Shown one piece after another: positions 35,031 to 44,155 of a stretch of DNA of 64,000 nucleotides. The translations under genes were made by a program, and so were the position numbers. Position 1 is the stretch's first letter, and each line of letters opens with the position of its first letter. Origin of the DNA: Nocardia pneumoniae NBRC 100136 (GTDB lineage Bacteria; Actinomycetota; Actinomycetes; Mycobacteriales; Mycobacteriaceae); assembly GCF_000308755.1 (NCBI RefSeq), contig NZ_BAGF01000084.1, positions 1-64,000 on the forward strand, in the 5' to 3' direction. The notes under the pieces are model-generated. The model did not search any database. It was given only the letters and a program-made list of their open reading frames with translations, and was not told where the DNA came from.

Positions 35031-35891
35031 ATGCTGATCGACTTCGTTCCCGACGGGAGTCTGTACCCTTTCGAGTCGCGCTGGTTCGACTCGTCCGTCG
35101 GCCGGGTTCACTACATCGACGAGGGGACCGGACCACCGATCCTGTTCTGTCATGGTGCTCCGACGTGGAGTTTCCTCTACCGCCACATCGTGAAGGACCT
35201 GCGCGACCGGTACCGGTGTGTCGCCGTCGACTACCTGGGTTTCGGATTGTCCGAACGTCCTGCGGGTTTCGGCTACACCATCGCCGAGCACACCGCGGTC
35301 CTCAGTGAGCTGATCGATCACCTGCAGCTCGACGGCTTCGTTCTGATGGGACACGATTGGGGCGGACCCATCGGTCTGGGCGCGGTCACTGCGCGCGCGG
35401 ATCGGGTGCGGGGAATCGTGCTGGGCAACACCTTGTTCTGGCCGACCGAAGCAATGGCTAATCGGGCGTTCAGCATGATCATGAGCAGCCGTCCGATGCA
35501 GAGGCGGATACTCGAACACAATTTCCTCGTCGAGCGCGTCCTGCTCGCGGAGCTGGGGCGCAAGCTCACCGCGGCCGAGGCCGACCACTACCGCGCGGTG
35601 CAGCCCACCGCGGAAGCCCGGCGCGGACTCGCCGTGATGCCCAGAGAAATTCGTGCCGCGCGCCCGCTGCTGAACCAACTCGCCCGAGACGTGCCCGTCC
35701 TGCTCGGTGACAAGCCGACCCTGCTGGTGTGGGGAATGCGGGACATGGCGTTCCGTCCGAACGCCCATATCCCGCGAATTCGTGCCGCCTTCACCGATCT
35801 CGACGTAGTCGAGCTGCCACGCGCGGGGCACTTCATTCAGGAACACGCACCGGACGCGATCACGGCGGCGATCGCGAAGCGATTCCCGTAA
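35031..35891 (+). CDS. Haloalkane-dehalogenase-like alpha/beta hydrolase
   Basis: 286 residues from ATG 35031, preceded by GGGAGGGG. The alpha/beta-hydrolase core shows HGAPTWSFLYRHI (41-53), nucleophile Asp109 in GHDWGGPIG and catalytic His267 in AGHFIQEHAP. An Asp nucleophile followed by Trp is characteristic of haloalkane dehalogenases (attack on carbon, halide held by Trp110), although epoxide hydrolases also use Asp. The HGxPT oxyanion segment fits both. The true substrate is unknown. Confidence 0.8.
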   Translation: MLIDFVPDGSLYPFESRWFDSSVGRVHYIDEGTGPPILFCHGAPTWSFLYRHIVKDLRDRYRCVAVDYLGFGLSERPAGFGYTIAEHTAVLSELIDHLQLDGFVLMGHDWGGPIGLGAVTARADRVRGIVLGNTLFWPTEAMANRAFSMIMSSRPMQRRILEHNFLVERVLLAELGRKLTAAEADHYRAVQPTAEARRGLAVMPREIRAARPLLNQLARDVPVLLGDKPTLLVWGMRDMAFRPNAHIPRIRAAFTDLDVVELPRAGHFIQEHAPDAITAAIAKRFP

Positions 35892-35972
35892 GTACGGTCG
35901 ACGAACGTCACACCCTCGACTCGCCCTGGCTCGCGCTATGGGAGACACGCCCTAGTGCAGGACTAGTCCTTC

Positions 35973-36488
35973 TCAGGCCGCCCCATTGGCCGGTTCCGCG
36001 TGCAACCGGCGGAAGCGGCTGCCCTGGAAGACCAAGGGCTCGACATCGGTACGGGTGGCGATGCGGTGAACGCGGAGGATGACCACAGCGTGGTCGCCCG
36101 CGGGCACGTTGGCTTCCTGCACGCCCTCGATCCAGGCGGAGGCGCCGTCGATGAACACGGCGTCGCCGGACCCGCGGTGCAGGCGGATGTCGCGGAAGCG
36201 GTCGCCGTCGCGGGTGCCCAGTGTGCGGGCGGCGGCCTGCTGGTCGGTGCCGAGCAGGCTCAGGCCGAGGTGGCTGGCGGCGGCGAGCTTGGGCCAGGTC
36301 GCCGAGGAGTTCTGCACGCAGAACGAGACCAGCGGCGGGTCGAGCGAGACGGGGACGAACGTGCTGACCGCGAGGCCGTGCGGAGTGCCGTCGATCTCCG
36401 CGCATACCGCGACGACACCGCTGGGGAAGTTGGCGAACGCGCGACGCAGACTGGCTCCGTCGGCGGGGAATTCGAACAGGTCATGCAT
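35973..36488 (-). CDS. Flavin reductase family protein
   Basis: 171 residues of the FMN-binding flavin:NADH reductase family: LRRAFANFPSGVVAVCAEID, TFVPVSLDPPLVSFCVQNSS and DHAVVILRVHRIA. These small enzymes supply reduced flavin to two-component monooxygenases. It is the last gene of a minus-strand operon with SfnG- and SfnB-like monooxygenases and overlaps the preceding reductase gene by 8 nt. Confidence 0.88.
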   Translation of the reverse strand: MHDLFEFPADGASLRRAFANFPSGVVAVCAEIDGTPHGLAVSTFVPVSLDPPLVSFCVQNSSATWPKLAAASHLGLSLLGTDQQAAARTLGTRDGDRFRDIRLHRGSGDAVFIDGASAWIEGVQEANVPAGDHAVVILRVHRIATRTDVEPLVFQGSRFRRLHAEPANGAA

Positions 36489-36996
36489 GGTTCGCAGCCT
36501 TCGAGCTGTGGGTCAGTGCCTGGGCGACCGAACGCCACCGACCACTGTACCGGTCGATGACGCCGTCCTCGGCGAATGTGCGGTCGGACAGGTACAGCCC
36601 CGGCAGCGCCGCGGTGGCCCCGAGCTCGACCAGAACGGGCTTGAGCAGCAGGTCCGGCGCCAGGGCGTGGGCCGGTCCCGCGCCGAGCATCACCGGCACC
36701 GCGAGCACGCCCGCGAGGCCGGTTCCACCGTCGAACTGTTCGAGGAACAGCTTGAGCAGACCGGTGTAGGTCGCCTTGAACGTGGGGCTGGCGAACACCA
36801 CGAGCTCCGAGTCGGCGACGGTGCGCACCGCCTCGGCCACCGCGGGATCGCCCCAGCTCAGCAGGCTCGGCCCGAAACCGACGAGATCGATCACGGCGGG
36901 CTCCACCTCCGGCCGCAACCCCTTCGCGACCAGGGTGGCCGCGGTCAGGGTGCGAGAAGCGGGTTTCGGATTGCCGACGACGACAGTGACTGTCAT
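36481..36996 (-). CDS. NADPH-dependent FMN reductase, SsuE/MsuE-like
   Basis: A 171-residue flavodoxin-fold reductase: VVVGNPKPASRTLTAA at the N-terminus binds the FMN phosphate, followed by VVFASPTFKATYTGLLKLFL. This is the SsuE/MsuE type that feeds FMNH2 to sulfonate or sulfone monooxygenases. It lies directly after the sfnB-like gene (12-nt gap). Confidence 0.88.
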   Translation of the reverse strand: MTVTVVVGNPKPASRTLTAATLVAKGLRPEVEPAVIDLVGFGPSLLSWGDPAVAEAVRTVADSELVVFASPTFKATYTGLLKLFLEQFDGGTGLAGVLAVPVMLGAGPAHALAPDLLLKPVLVELGATAALPGLYLSDRTFAEDGVIDRYSGRWRSVAQALTHSSKAANHA

Positions 36997-37007
36997 TTCG
37001 TCTCCTT

Positions 37008-38225
37008 TCAGATCACACCGTGCAGCGGCGGCGCCGTGTCGTGCAGCAGGGCACGGCCGATGTGCTGGTACTTCCAGCGCACCGGGTCGTGCAGGGTATG
37101 CGTGCGCGCGTTGCGCCAGAAGTGGTGCAGGTTCAGCTCCGCCGCGGCGCTGCGGGTTCCGCCGACTTCGAACAGCGCGGCGGACACGTCGTTGGCCGCG
37201 CGGTCGGCGAGTACCTTCGCGGTCGCGACAGCCAGCGACGCCTGCGCGACGCGTTCCGCGCTCGATTCGGTTCTGGTCGCCGCGTCGACCGCCCAGCCCG
37301 CGGACGAGAGGGTTGCCTCGGCCGCGGTCACCGCGACGGACAACTCGCCGAAGCGCTGGATCAGCAGCGGGTCGTCGACCGCGTCGGCCACTCCGGCCTC
37401 GAACCACGGGCGGCTCGTGGAACGCACGAAGTCCGTGGCGGCGGTGAGAGCGCCGCGCGCGATGCCCGTGTCGATGGCGGCGTGCAGCAGCTGAGCGAAC
37501 GCTCCATAGCCGGTGGGCGCGCGCACCGCGCCGGATCGGGCGACCACTTGGTCGCGATCGACGGCCACGTCCTCGAAGGACACCGTTCCACTGCCGGTGG
37601 TCCGCTGCCCGATGCCGTTCCAGTCGTCCACGATGCGCACGCCGGGCGTGTTGGCGGGCAGGTAGGCGATGTACTCGCCTGGTTCGAGTCCGCTGCGCCC
37701 CTCCAGGTCATCCAGCCTGGTCAGCACCGCCAGCAAGTCGGCGAACAGCGACCCGGTGCAGTAGTACTTCACGCCGTCCACCCGGAACCGGTCGCCGACC
37801 GGCCGCAAGGTGGTCGCGATGTCGGCCACGGTCGCGCTGCTGCGCTCGGACTGGGCGTTCGCGATGCGCGCTCCATCGAGCACGCGGCCGAAATACCGCT
37901 CGCGCTGCCACTGCGAACCGGCCAGCCGCAGCAAGTTCAGATACACGAAGTGGCTGTGCGGGATCTGCGCGATATTGGGGTCGGCCGTGGCGAGAATCCG
38001 TGTCACTTCCGCGACCGCGCTCGGGGGCAGATCCGCGCCGCCGAACGCCGCGGGGACGGTGATGGCGAGCAGGCCGCTGGCCGCCAGCCGGTCGACCTCC
38101 GCGTACGGCAATGCGCGATCCCGGTCCCGCACGGCCGCCGCGGACGCGAAGTCCGCGGCGAGTCGCTGTGCGACCGAAAAAGCCTGTGCCGCCGACAGAA
38201 TGCGATCGGCGGCAACCGCGGTCAT
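37008..38225 (-). CDS. SfnB/DszC-like acyl-CoA-dehydrogenase-fold monooxygenase
   Basis: A 405-residue acyl-CoA dehydrogenase-fold flavoprotein resembling SfnB/DszC rather than true dehydrogenases: HFVYLNLLRLAG, VDGVKYYCTGSLFADLLAVL, VDDWNGIGQRTTGSGTV and the C-terminal HHFWRNARTHTLHDPVRWKY. The family oxidises organosulfur compounds with FMNH2 (DszC) or supports dimethyl sulfone use (SfnB). Its ATG overlaps the stop of the upstream sfnG-like gene by one base. Confidence 0.85.
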   Translation of the reverse strand: MTAVAADRILSAAQAFSVAQRLAADFASAAAVRDRDRALPYAEVDRLAASGLLAITVPAAFGGADLPPSAVAEVTRILATADPNIAQIPHSHFVYLNLLRLAGSQWQRERYFGRVLDGARIANAQSERSSATVADIATTLRPVGDRFRVDGVKYYCTGSLFADLLAVLTRLDDLEGRSGLEPGEYIAYLPANTPGVRIVDDWNGIGQRTTGSGTVSFEDVAVDRDQVVARSGAVRAPTGYGAFAQLLHAAIDTGIARGALTAATDFVRSTSRPWFEAGVADAVDDPLLIQRFGELSVAVTAAEATLSSAGWAVDAATRTESSAERVAQASLAVATAKVLADRAANDVSAALFEVGGTRSAAAELNLHHFWRNARTHTLHDPVRWKYQHIGRALLHDTAPPLHGVI

Positions 38226-39340
38226 CAGCTCACCGCCGCGACGGGCCGCTGGGCGGCTTCCAACTCGCGCACCAGCGGGAGCACCTTCGCGCCGAAGTAC
38301 TCGATCTCCTCCTGGAAGTGCAGGAAGCCACCGAGGATCAGGTCGACGCCGAGCTGTTTGTAGGCGACGATCCGCTCGGCCACCTGCTCGGGTGTGCCGA
38401 TCAGCTGCGTGCGGAAGCCGTCGTTGTACTGCACCAGGTCTTCGAACGTGGAGTCGGCCCACATGCCCTTACGATCTCTGGTGGACGCGCCCGCCTGCCG
38501 CACCGCGTCGCGGAAGCCCTCCACCGCGGGCTTGTTCGCCTTCTCGATGATCTCGCGCAGGGTGTCGCGGGCTTCCTTCTCGCTGTCGCGGGCGATGATG
38601 AAGCCGTTCAGCCCGAACTTCACCTCGCGGTCATGGGCCCGCGCGATCGTGCGCAGGTCGTCGAGCTGTTCGGTGACGCCGTCGAAGTCTTTGCCGTTGG
38701 AGAAGTACCAGTCGGCGTAGCGACCGCCGTTGCGCCGGGCCGCGGTGGAGTTACCGCCTTGGAACAGTTCGGGATTCGGGCGCTCGGGCGTGTTCAGCGG
38801 CTTCGGCTTGAGGGTGAAGTCGCGGATGCGGTAGAAGTCGCCGCCGTAGTTCACGTTGTCCTCGGTCCAGATCTTGCGGATCACCTCGAGGAATTCCGCG
38901 CTGCGCCGGTAACGCTCGTCGTGTTCCAGCCAGGGCTCGCCGAGCGCGGTGAATTCGCCCGCGAACCAGCCGGACACGACGTTGATGGCGAACCGGCCGC
39001 CGGACAGGTGGTCGGCGGTGGCGCCGAATTTCGCCAGCACAGCCGGGTGCCACAGCCCGGGATGCACGGCCGCGATGACCTTCAACCGTTCGGTGGCGCC
39101 GAGCAGCGCCAGGCTGAAGGAGGTCGATTCGTGCTGGTACTCGGCGCCGTAGGAGGCGGTGTAGCGGACCTGGGAGAGCGCGTAGTCGAAGCCGTTGCGC
39201 TCCGCGGTGCGCGCGAGCTTCTTGTTGTACTCGAAATCCCAGCTGGTGCGCTGTTCGATATCGCTGGTTACCAATCCCCCGCTGACGTTGGGCACCCAGT
39301 AGGCGAACTGGATCTGCTCGGCGATCTTCTCCGTGGTCAT
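38225..39340 (-). CDS. sfnG: Dimethyl-sulfone-monooxygenase-like LLM flavoprotein
   Basis: A 371-residue luciferase-like FMNH2-dependent monooxygenase of the SfnG/SsuD group: FAYWVPNVSGGLVTSDIEQR, YALSQVRYTASYG, HPGLWHPAVLAKFGATADHL, GGRFAINVVSGWFAGEF. SfnG converts dimethyl sulfone to methanesulfinate. Start at ATG 39340. The operon order sfnG, sfnB, FMN reductase and flavin reductase gives a complete two-component system. Sulfur limitation would be the expected inducer (knowledge from pseudomonads, inferred here). Confidence 0.87.
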   Translation of the reverse strand: MTTEKIAEQIQFAYWVPNVSGGLVTSDIEQRTSWDFEYNKKLARTAERNGFDYALSQVRYTASYGAEYQHESTSFSLALLGATERLKVIAAVHPGLWHPAVLAKFGATADHLSGGRFAINVVSGWFAGEFTALGEPWLEHDERYRRSAEFLEVIRKIWTEDNVNYGGDFYRIRDFTLKPKPLNTPERPNPELFQGGNSTAARRNGGRYADWYFSNGKDFDGVTEQLDDLRTIARAHDREVKFGLNGFIIARDSEKEARDTLREIIEKANKPAVEGFRDAVRQAGASTRDRKGMWADSTFEDLVQYNDGFRTQLIGTPEQVAERIVAYKQLGVDLILGGFLHFQEEIEYFGAKVLPLVRELEAAQRPVAAVS

Positions 39341-39467
39341 AGCTGCTCCATGGTTTTGCGGGGGTAGCCGTTGGATCGGAGGCCGGACGCCGCGCATGCG
39401 TCCGGCGCTCCTTCCACTCCAGCACCGTGCCCCGATCGGGACGAGGGTTTGAATCTGCGCGATCGGA

Positions 39468-40853
39468 TCAGGCGCCGGCGAGCGCGTTCGCGTAGGTGGA
39501 TCGGGTGAACGTGCCAGCGGGCGCGAACCTGGCGAGCAGCGCCGCGGCGTCCTCGCCGGTGACCCGGGTGATGAACTCGGTGGCCGCCTCCACCGAATCG
39601 ACCGGAAGGAACGGCTGCGGACGGTGCAGCAAGCCGACCAGCGCCGAGGCGAACGCCGGATCGACGCTCGCCGCCGCGAAGAACGCGTTGCCGATCTCGG
39701 CCAGTTCCGGGTCGCCCAGGAACAGCCTGGTCACCTTGTTGGCGGCGTCGCCGCGCGCGGCCAGGAACGCCGCGTACTGACGCCCGATCCACACTTCGTC
39801 GAACGGCCCTTCGTGCACCGCCGCGGCGGCGACCAGCCGCTGCGCCTGGATCAGCCCGCTCTGCGCGCCCTGCCCCGCGATCGGGTCGTAGGCGACCGAC
39901 GTGTCACCGAGCGAGGCGACCACGTGCCCGCCCGCCGTGCGGCCGACGCCGGACCGCACCACCGGACGCACCGCGCCCTTCAGCCACGAGTGCGGATCCT
40001 CCGGGATGGTCTTGGTGGCCAGCACCTCGGGCAGATCCCAGTCGATGTAGTCGCGGTAGAGCTCCTGCACGACGCGGTGCGCCGACTCGGCGGAGTCCGC
40101 GGCGGCGAAACGCTTCTCCCATTCGCTGCCTGGACGTGCCCATCCGAGGAATGCCCAGCTGGGGCCCACGTCCTTGTGCAGGTACGGCCCCCACCATGCC
40201 TCCCCCTGCTCGGCGAGGATGGAGAAACCGCTGTGCGCGCCACCCGCGACGCTGCGATGCGCGAAAACGCCGGTGTCATGGCCTATTCCGGTGACCGTTA
40301 CGGTGAGCAACGAACGCTGCGGAGCGTCGTAGGGCGTGCGAGCCGTGTCGATCGGGAACAGGTCCGACAGTCCACCGCGACCGGTCGCGACCAGCGTGAG
40401 GTCGTTCACGGCGGCGATGCCGTCGAGCGTTTCCGGCGTGACTTGCTCGACGACGAACCGGCCGCCGCGCTCCAGGAACGCGCTGAGTCGTTCGTCGGCT
40501 TTGAGCCGAGTATCCACCGCGACTCCGACGAATCCGTCGAAATGACCGTCGAATTGGATCAATTCCGCGCGGTCCGGGCCTGCGATGCGCACGCTCAGGC
40601 CGGTATGCCGGGGCGCACGCGCGGTATAGCTGTCCAAACCCAGCGCGGCCTCGGCCTGCTGGGTCTCACCGAATTCCAGAGCGGTGCCCGTGGCGGGCAC
40701 ATCGTCGCGCAAAGAGCGCTGATCGCGCTCGCTGTAGAGCGTGACGTCGAAACCGGCGTCGAGTAGTCCTAGCGCCGCAGTGACGCCGGTCTGCCCGGCA
40801 CCGATTACCGCGGCCGAACGAGTGGAACGGGATACGGATTGCTGCGATGTCAT
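39468..40853 (-). CDS. StyA-like FAD monooxygenase
   Basis: A 461-residue FAD-binding protein of the styrene/indole monooxygenase oxygenase family. The dinucleotide motif is AAVIGAGQTGVTAALGLLDAG near residue 15; further family features are SERDQRSLRDDVPATGTALE and DPIAGQGAQSGLIQAQRLV. StyA epoxidises alkenes and can make sulfoxides, using FADH2 from a separate reductase. It is the first gene upstream of the sfnG-like operon (127-nt gap), so the reductases encoded at 35973-36996 could supply flavin. I chose ATG 40853. Confidence 0.85.
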   Translation of the reverse strand: MTSQQSVSRSTRSAAVIGAGQTGVTAALGLLDAGFDVTLYSERDQRSLRDDVPATGTALEFGETQQAEAALGLDSYTARAPRHTGLSVRIAGPDRAELIQFDGHFDGFVGVAVDTRLKADERLSAFLERGGRFVVEQVTPETLDGIAAVNDLTLVATGRGGLSDLFPIDTARTPYDAPQRSLLTVTVTGIGHDTGVFAHRSVAGGAHSGFSILAEQGEAWWGPYLHKDVGPSWAFLGWARPGSEWEKRFAAADSAESAHRVVQELYRDYIDWDLPEVLATKTIPEDPHSWLKGAVRPVVRSGVGRTAGGHVVASLGDTSVAYDPIAGQGAQSGLIQAQRLVAAAAVHEGPFDEVWIGRQYAAFLAARGDAANKVTRLFLGDPELAEIGNAFFAAASVDPAFASALVGLLHRPQPFLPVDSVEAATEFITRVTGEDAAALLARFAPAGTFTRSTYANALAGA

Positions 40854-40951
40854 GCAGGGATGATGCGGTGCCCGCACAGCGCCCGAAGAGTGTTGCGATC
40901 AGCCGGAATCAATAGCCGCACAGCGAATTCCGAGCGCGTATCATTCGCCCC

Positions 40952-41443
40952 ATGTCATTTGTCGTCGCTGCTCTGACCGGAGACCGCACCGAGCAGTACC
41001 GCCAGCTCACCGCGCAGGCGGCCGCGCTGGTGGCGGGCGAAACAGACCGCATCGCCAACGCGGCCAATCTTTCCGCACTGGTGTTCCACGCGCTGCCGGA
41101 CGTGAATTGGGTGGGTTTCTATTTCTACGACGGACACGAGCTGGTCGTCGGACCATTTCAGGGCAAGCCCGCATGCGTGCGCATCGCGCTCGGAAAAGGG
41201 GTGTGCGGCACCGCGGCACAGACAAGAGAAACCCAACTCGTGCCGGACGTGCAGGCTTTTGCGGGGCATATCGCCTGCGACGCCGACACTCGTTCGGAAA
41301 TTGTCGTACCGCTCATCCGGGACGGCGAACTCATCGGGGTTTTCGACCTCGACAGCCCGAAACCGGGACGTTTCGACGACGTCGACCGTGCGGGATTGGA
41401 ATCGGTAGCCGAGGTATTTCTTTCGGTTACGAGTCCGCCGTGA
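40952..41443 (+). CDS. Free methionine-(R)-sulfoxide reductase (GAF domain)
   Basis: A 163-residue single GAF-domain protein of the fRMsr/YebR family. The three redox cysteines are in place: Cys75 (KPACVRI), Cys85 (GVCGTAAQ) and Cys109 (HIACDAD), with SEIVVPL after the third. It reduces free methionine-R-sulfoxide in the cytoplasm. It sits alone on the plus strand among sulfur-compound monooxygenases, and its 3' end overlaps the convergent DszA-like gene by 17 nt. Confidence 0.92.
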   Translation: MSFVVAALTGDRTEQYRQLTAQAAALVAGETDRIANAANLSALVFHALPDVNWVGFYFYDGHELVVGPFQGKPACVRIALGKGVCGTAAQTRETQLVPDVQAFAGHIACDADTRSEIVVPLIRDGELIGVFDLDSPKPGRFDDVDRAGLESVAEVFLSVTSPP

Positions 41444-42860
41444 CCGTCGCGCCCGGCCGCGAGACGGCATCCGGCAGGGCGGTCGACCCCGCACCACCCA
41501 GTCGATAGCTCGCGCCGCGATGCTCCGCGGGCAACCTGTCACCCGCGGCGAACAACGCATTTCGCAACGTTCCCCGGACATACTCCTCGGCGTACGCACC
41601 GCGTGCGGTCAGTACTGGAACCACGTGCCGGACAATGTCTTCGAATGAGCCAGGTGTAATCGCGTAGGCCAGGTTGAACCCGTCGACATCGGTCTCGGCC
41701 ACCCACTCCTGGAGCCGGTCGGCCACCGTCTCGCCCGAACCGACGAACACCGGACCCATGCCCCCGATTCCGGCCCATTTGCCGATATCGCGGACGGTCC
41801 ATTCCCGACCGTCGTCGTCGAACTCCTGGAACGCCGCCACCGCCGACTGGATCGCGTTGCTCTCCACCTGGCCGATCGGGTCGTCGAGGTCGTAGCGGGA
41901 CAGATCGATCCCCATCCAGCCGGACATGAACACCAGCCCGCCCTCGACGCTGGCGTAGGACAGGTACTCCTCGTGCTTGCGCCGGGCCGCTTCGTCGGTC
42001 TCGTCGGTGATGATCGTGGCCAGTGCGTAGATCCGCGCCGCGTCGCGGTCGCGCCCCGCCGCCCGCAACGCGTCCCGGATCCGGGAAACGGTCTGCGCGA
42101 GCACCCGTTTCGACGGACCCGCGATGAAGATCGCCTCGGCGTTCTCCGCCGCGAACCGGACACCACGCGGCGACGCCCCCGCCTGATAGATGACCGGCGT
42201 GCGCTGCGGCGACGGCTCCGAAAGATGGATGCCCGGCACGGTGTAGTGCGTACCGCGGTGGCCGATGTGATGCACCTTCGCCGGGTCGACGTAGACGCCC
42301 GCCGCGGCGTCGCGCACCACCGCGTCGTCCTCCCACGAGCCTTCCCACAGCTTGTACAGCACCTCGAGGTACTCGCCGGCCTGGTCGTAGCGATCGTCGT
42401 GGTCGAGTTGGTCCGCCGCGCCGAAGTTGCGCACCGCCGACGGCAGGTAGCCGGTCACCACGTTCCAGCCGAGTCGGCCGTTGGTGAGGTGGTCGAGGGT
42501 GGACAGCCGCCGAGCGAACGGGTATGGGTGCTCGAATCCGGTGCCGGTGGTGATGCCGAACCCCAAGTGCTCGGTCACCGCGGCCATGGCGGACACCAGC
42601 AGCAACGGGTCGGCCACCGGGATCTGCGCGCCCTGGTGCAGCGCGGCGATGTCGTTGCCGCCGTAGACGTCGTAGGTGCCCAGCACGTCGGCGATGAAGA
42701 TGCCGTCGAAACGGCCGCGTTCCAGCAGCTTCGCCAGCTCGGTCCAGTAGCTCAGTTCCTTGTAGCGGTGGGACTGGTCGTCCGGATGCCGCCACAGCCC
42801 CGGTGACTGGTGGGCGACACAGTTCATGTCGAAGGCGTTGAAGCGGATCCGGCGCGTCAC
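41427..42860 (-). CDS. DszA/NtaA-like FMNH2 monooxygenase
   Basis: A 477-residue LLM-class flavoprotein of the NtaA/SnaA/DszA group: FNAFDMNCVAHQSPGLWRHP at the N-terminus, RFDGIFIADVLGTYDVYGGN, GRLGWNVVTGYLPSA and VYQAGASPRGVRFAAENAEA-like region near residue 240. DszA oxidises dibenzothiophene sulfone; relatives attack nitrilotriacetate or other organosulfur compounds. GTG 42860 overlaps the upstream stop in a GTGA, so it is coupled to the DszC-like gene. Confidence 0.85.
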   Translation of the reverse strand: MTRRIRFNAFDMNCVAHQSPGLWRHPDDQSHRYKELSYWTELAKLLERGRFDGIFIADVLGTYDVYGGNDIAALHQGAQIPVADPLLLVSAMAAVTEHLGFGITTGTGFEHPYPFARRLSTLDHLTNGRLGWNVVTGYLPSAVRNFGAADQLDHDDRYDQAGEYLEVLYKLWEGSWEDDAVVRDAAAGVYVDPAKVHHIGHRGTHYTVPGIHLSEPSPQRTPVIYQAGASPRGVRFAAENAEAIFIAGPSKRVLAQTVSRIRDALRAAGRDRDAARIYALATIITDETDEAARRKHEEYLSYASVEGGLVFMSGWMGIDLSRYDLDDPIGQVESNAIQSAVAAFQEFDDDGREWTVRDIGKWAGIGGMGPVFVGSGETVADRLQEWVAETDVDGFNLAYAITPGSFEDIVRHVVPVLTARGAYAEEYVRGTLRNALFAAGDRLPAEHRGASYRLGGAGSTALPDAVSRPGATVTADS

Positions 42861-44080
42861 CGCACCGCTCCCTCGGCCGGTGTGCGGTCGCCCGCGCTCC
42901 ACGCGAAGGGCAGGTCGGCGCCGTTGAGCAGATGATCACCGATCGCCCGCGCCTTCTGGATCGCGGGATTGTGCACCGAGATGGTGCGGGCGTTGCGCCA
43001 GTGCCGATCCAGGCGCAGTCGCTCCGAGACCACCGAGGCACCGCCCACTTCGAACAGCAGCGACGTAGCGGGCAGCACCAGGTCGATGACCGCGAGCTGC
43101 GCTCGTGCCGCGGCGAGTTCCACCTCGACCAGGTCCTTTTCGTCCTTCGCACCGCGCGCCAGTACGCGGTCGAGCACGTCGGCGACCGCGAGCACGCTCG
43201 CTTCCGCGGCGTACGCGGCCGCCGAGAGCCGCCCGATCACCTGCTGCACCAGCGGGTCGTGCCGCGGCAGATCCGCGGCGGAGTGCGTATAGCCGCGGGT
43301 GCGCGCCGCGACCCACTCCCGGACGTCGCGCTCGGCGCGCTTGGCGATGCCCGCGAGCACCGAGAGCTGGACGAGTTGCAGATACGAGGTCGCGTAGGTC
43401 GGGCCTGGGGCGCCGTAGCCGGGGCCGAGAATCCGATCCTCGGTCACCACCACGTCGGTGAATTCCGTGGTGCCGCTGGCGGTCAATCGCTGCCCGAAGC
43501 CGTCCCAGTCGTCATGCTGACGCACGCCGTCGGCGTTCGCGTCCACCAAGACGCCCACCCGCTCGCCGTCCCGGTCGGCCGCGGCAAGGATGTAGTCCGC
43601 GTACAGCGAGCCCGTGCTGTAGTACTTCACGCCGTTGAGCAGCCACCGGCCGCCGTCCTGGGTCAGCGTGGTGCGGTAGCGGTCCACCGCGCCGACGCCC
43701 GGTTCGGTGATCGCGTTGCCGACCAGCGTGCCGTCGGCGACCGCGCGCAGCCAGCGTTCCCGCCGCGGCCCCGCGTCCGCGAGCACCTGGTCCTCGACGA
43801 ACGCGAAGTGCACGCGCAGCGCCTGCGGCAGATTCGATTCGGCGGCGGCGAGTTCGATGAGCAAGCGGAACAGCTGGCGGACGGAAACTCCGTATCCGCC
43901 GAACTCGACCGGAACGCGCAGCGCCCCGAACTTCGCCGCACGCAACCAACCGACCTCCTCGAAAGGCAGCGATCGATCGATCTCGCGCGCGACGGCGCCC
44001 TGGGCGATGCGGTCGAGGATCGGCCCGAAGATCGCATCCAGATCGGTGTCGGTAGTGGATTTCGCCTCGGTGGTCGTCAT
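42857..44080 (-). CDS. DszC/SfnB-like monooxygenase, second copy
   Basis: A 407-residue acyl-CoA-dehydrogenase-fold oxygenase parallel to the one encoded at 37008: LPQALRVHFAFVEDQVL, LNGVKYYSTGSLYADYILAA, HDDWDGFGQRLTASGTTEFT and HWRNARTISVHNPAIQKARA. It is followed by, and coupled to, the DszA-like gene. The two recall dszC-dszA, but no dszB desulfinase is present. ATG 44080 is preferred over the GTG at 44083. Confidence 0.85.
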   Translation of the reverse strand: MTTTEAKSTTDTDLDAIFGPILDRIAQGAVAREIDRSLPFEEVGWLRAAKFGALRVPVEFGGYGVSVRQLFRLLIELAAAESNLPQALRVHFAFVEDQVLADAGPRRERWLRAVADGTLVGNAITEPGVGAVDRYRTTLTQDGGRWLLNGVKYYSTGSLYADYILAAADRDGERVGVLVDANADGVRQHDDWDGFGQRLTASGTTEFTDVVVTEDRILGPGYGAPGPTYATSYLQLVQLSVLAGIAKRAERDVREWVAARTRGYTHSAADLPRHDPLVQQVIGRLSAAAYAAEASVLAVADVLDRVLARGAKDEKDLVEVELAAARAQLAVIDLVLPATSLLFEVGGASVVSERLRLDRHWRNARTISVHNPAIQKARAIGDHLLNGADLPFAWSAGDRTPAEGAVR

Positions 44081-44155
44081 CACCCCACGATCGCGCAGGC
44101 CCGGCAGTCGCTCACGGGTTGCGCGCAGCGCGATCCGAATACGGTGCCCGCGCGC

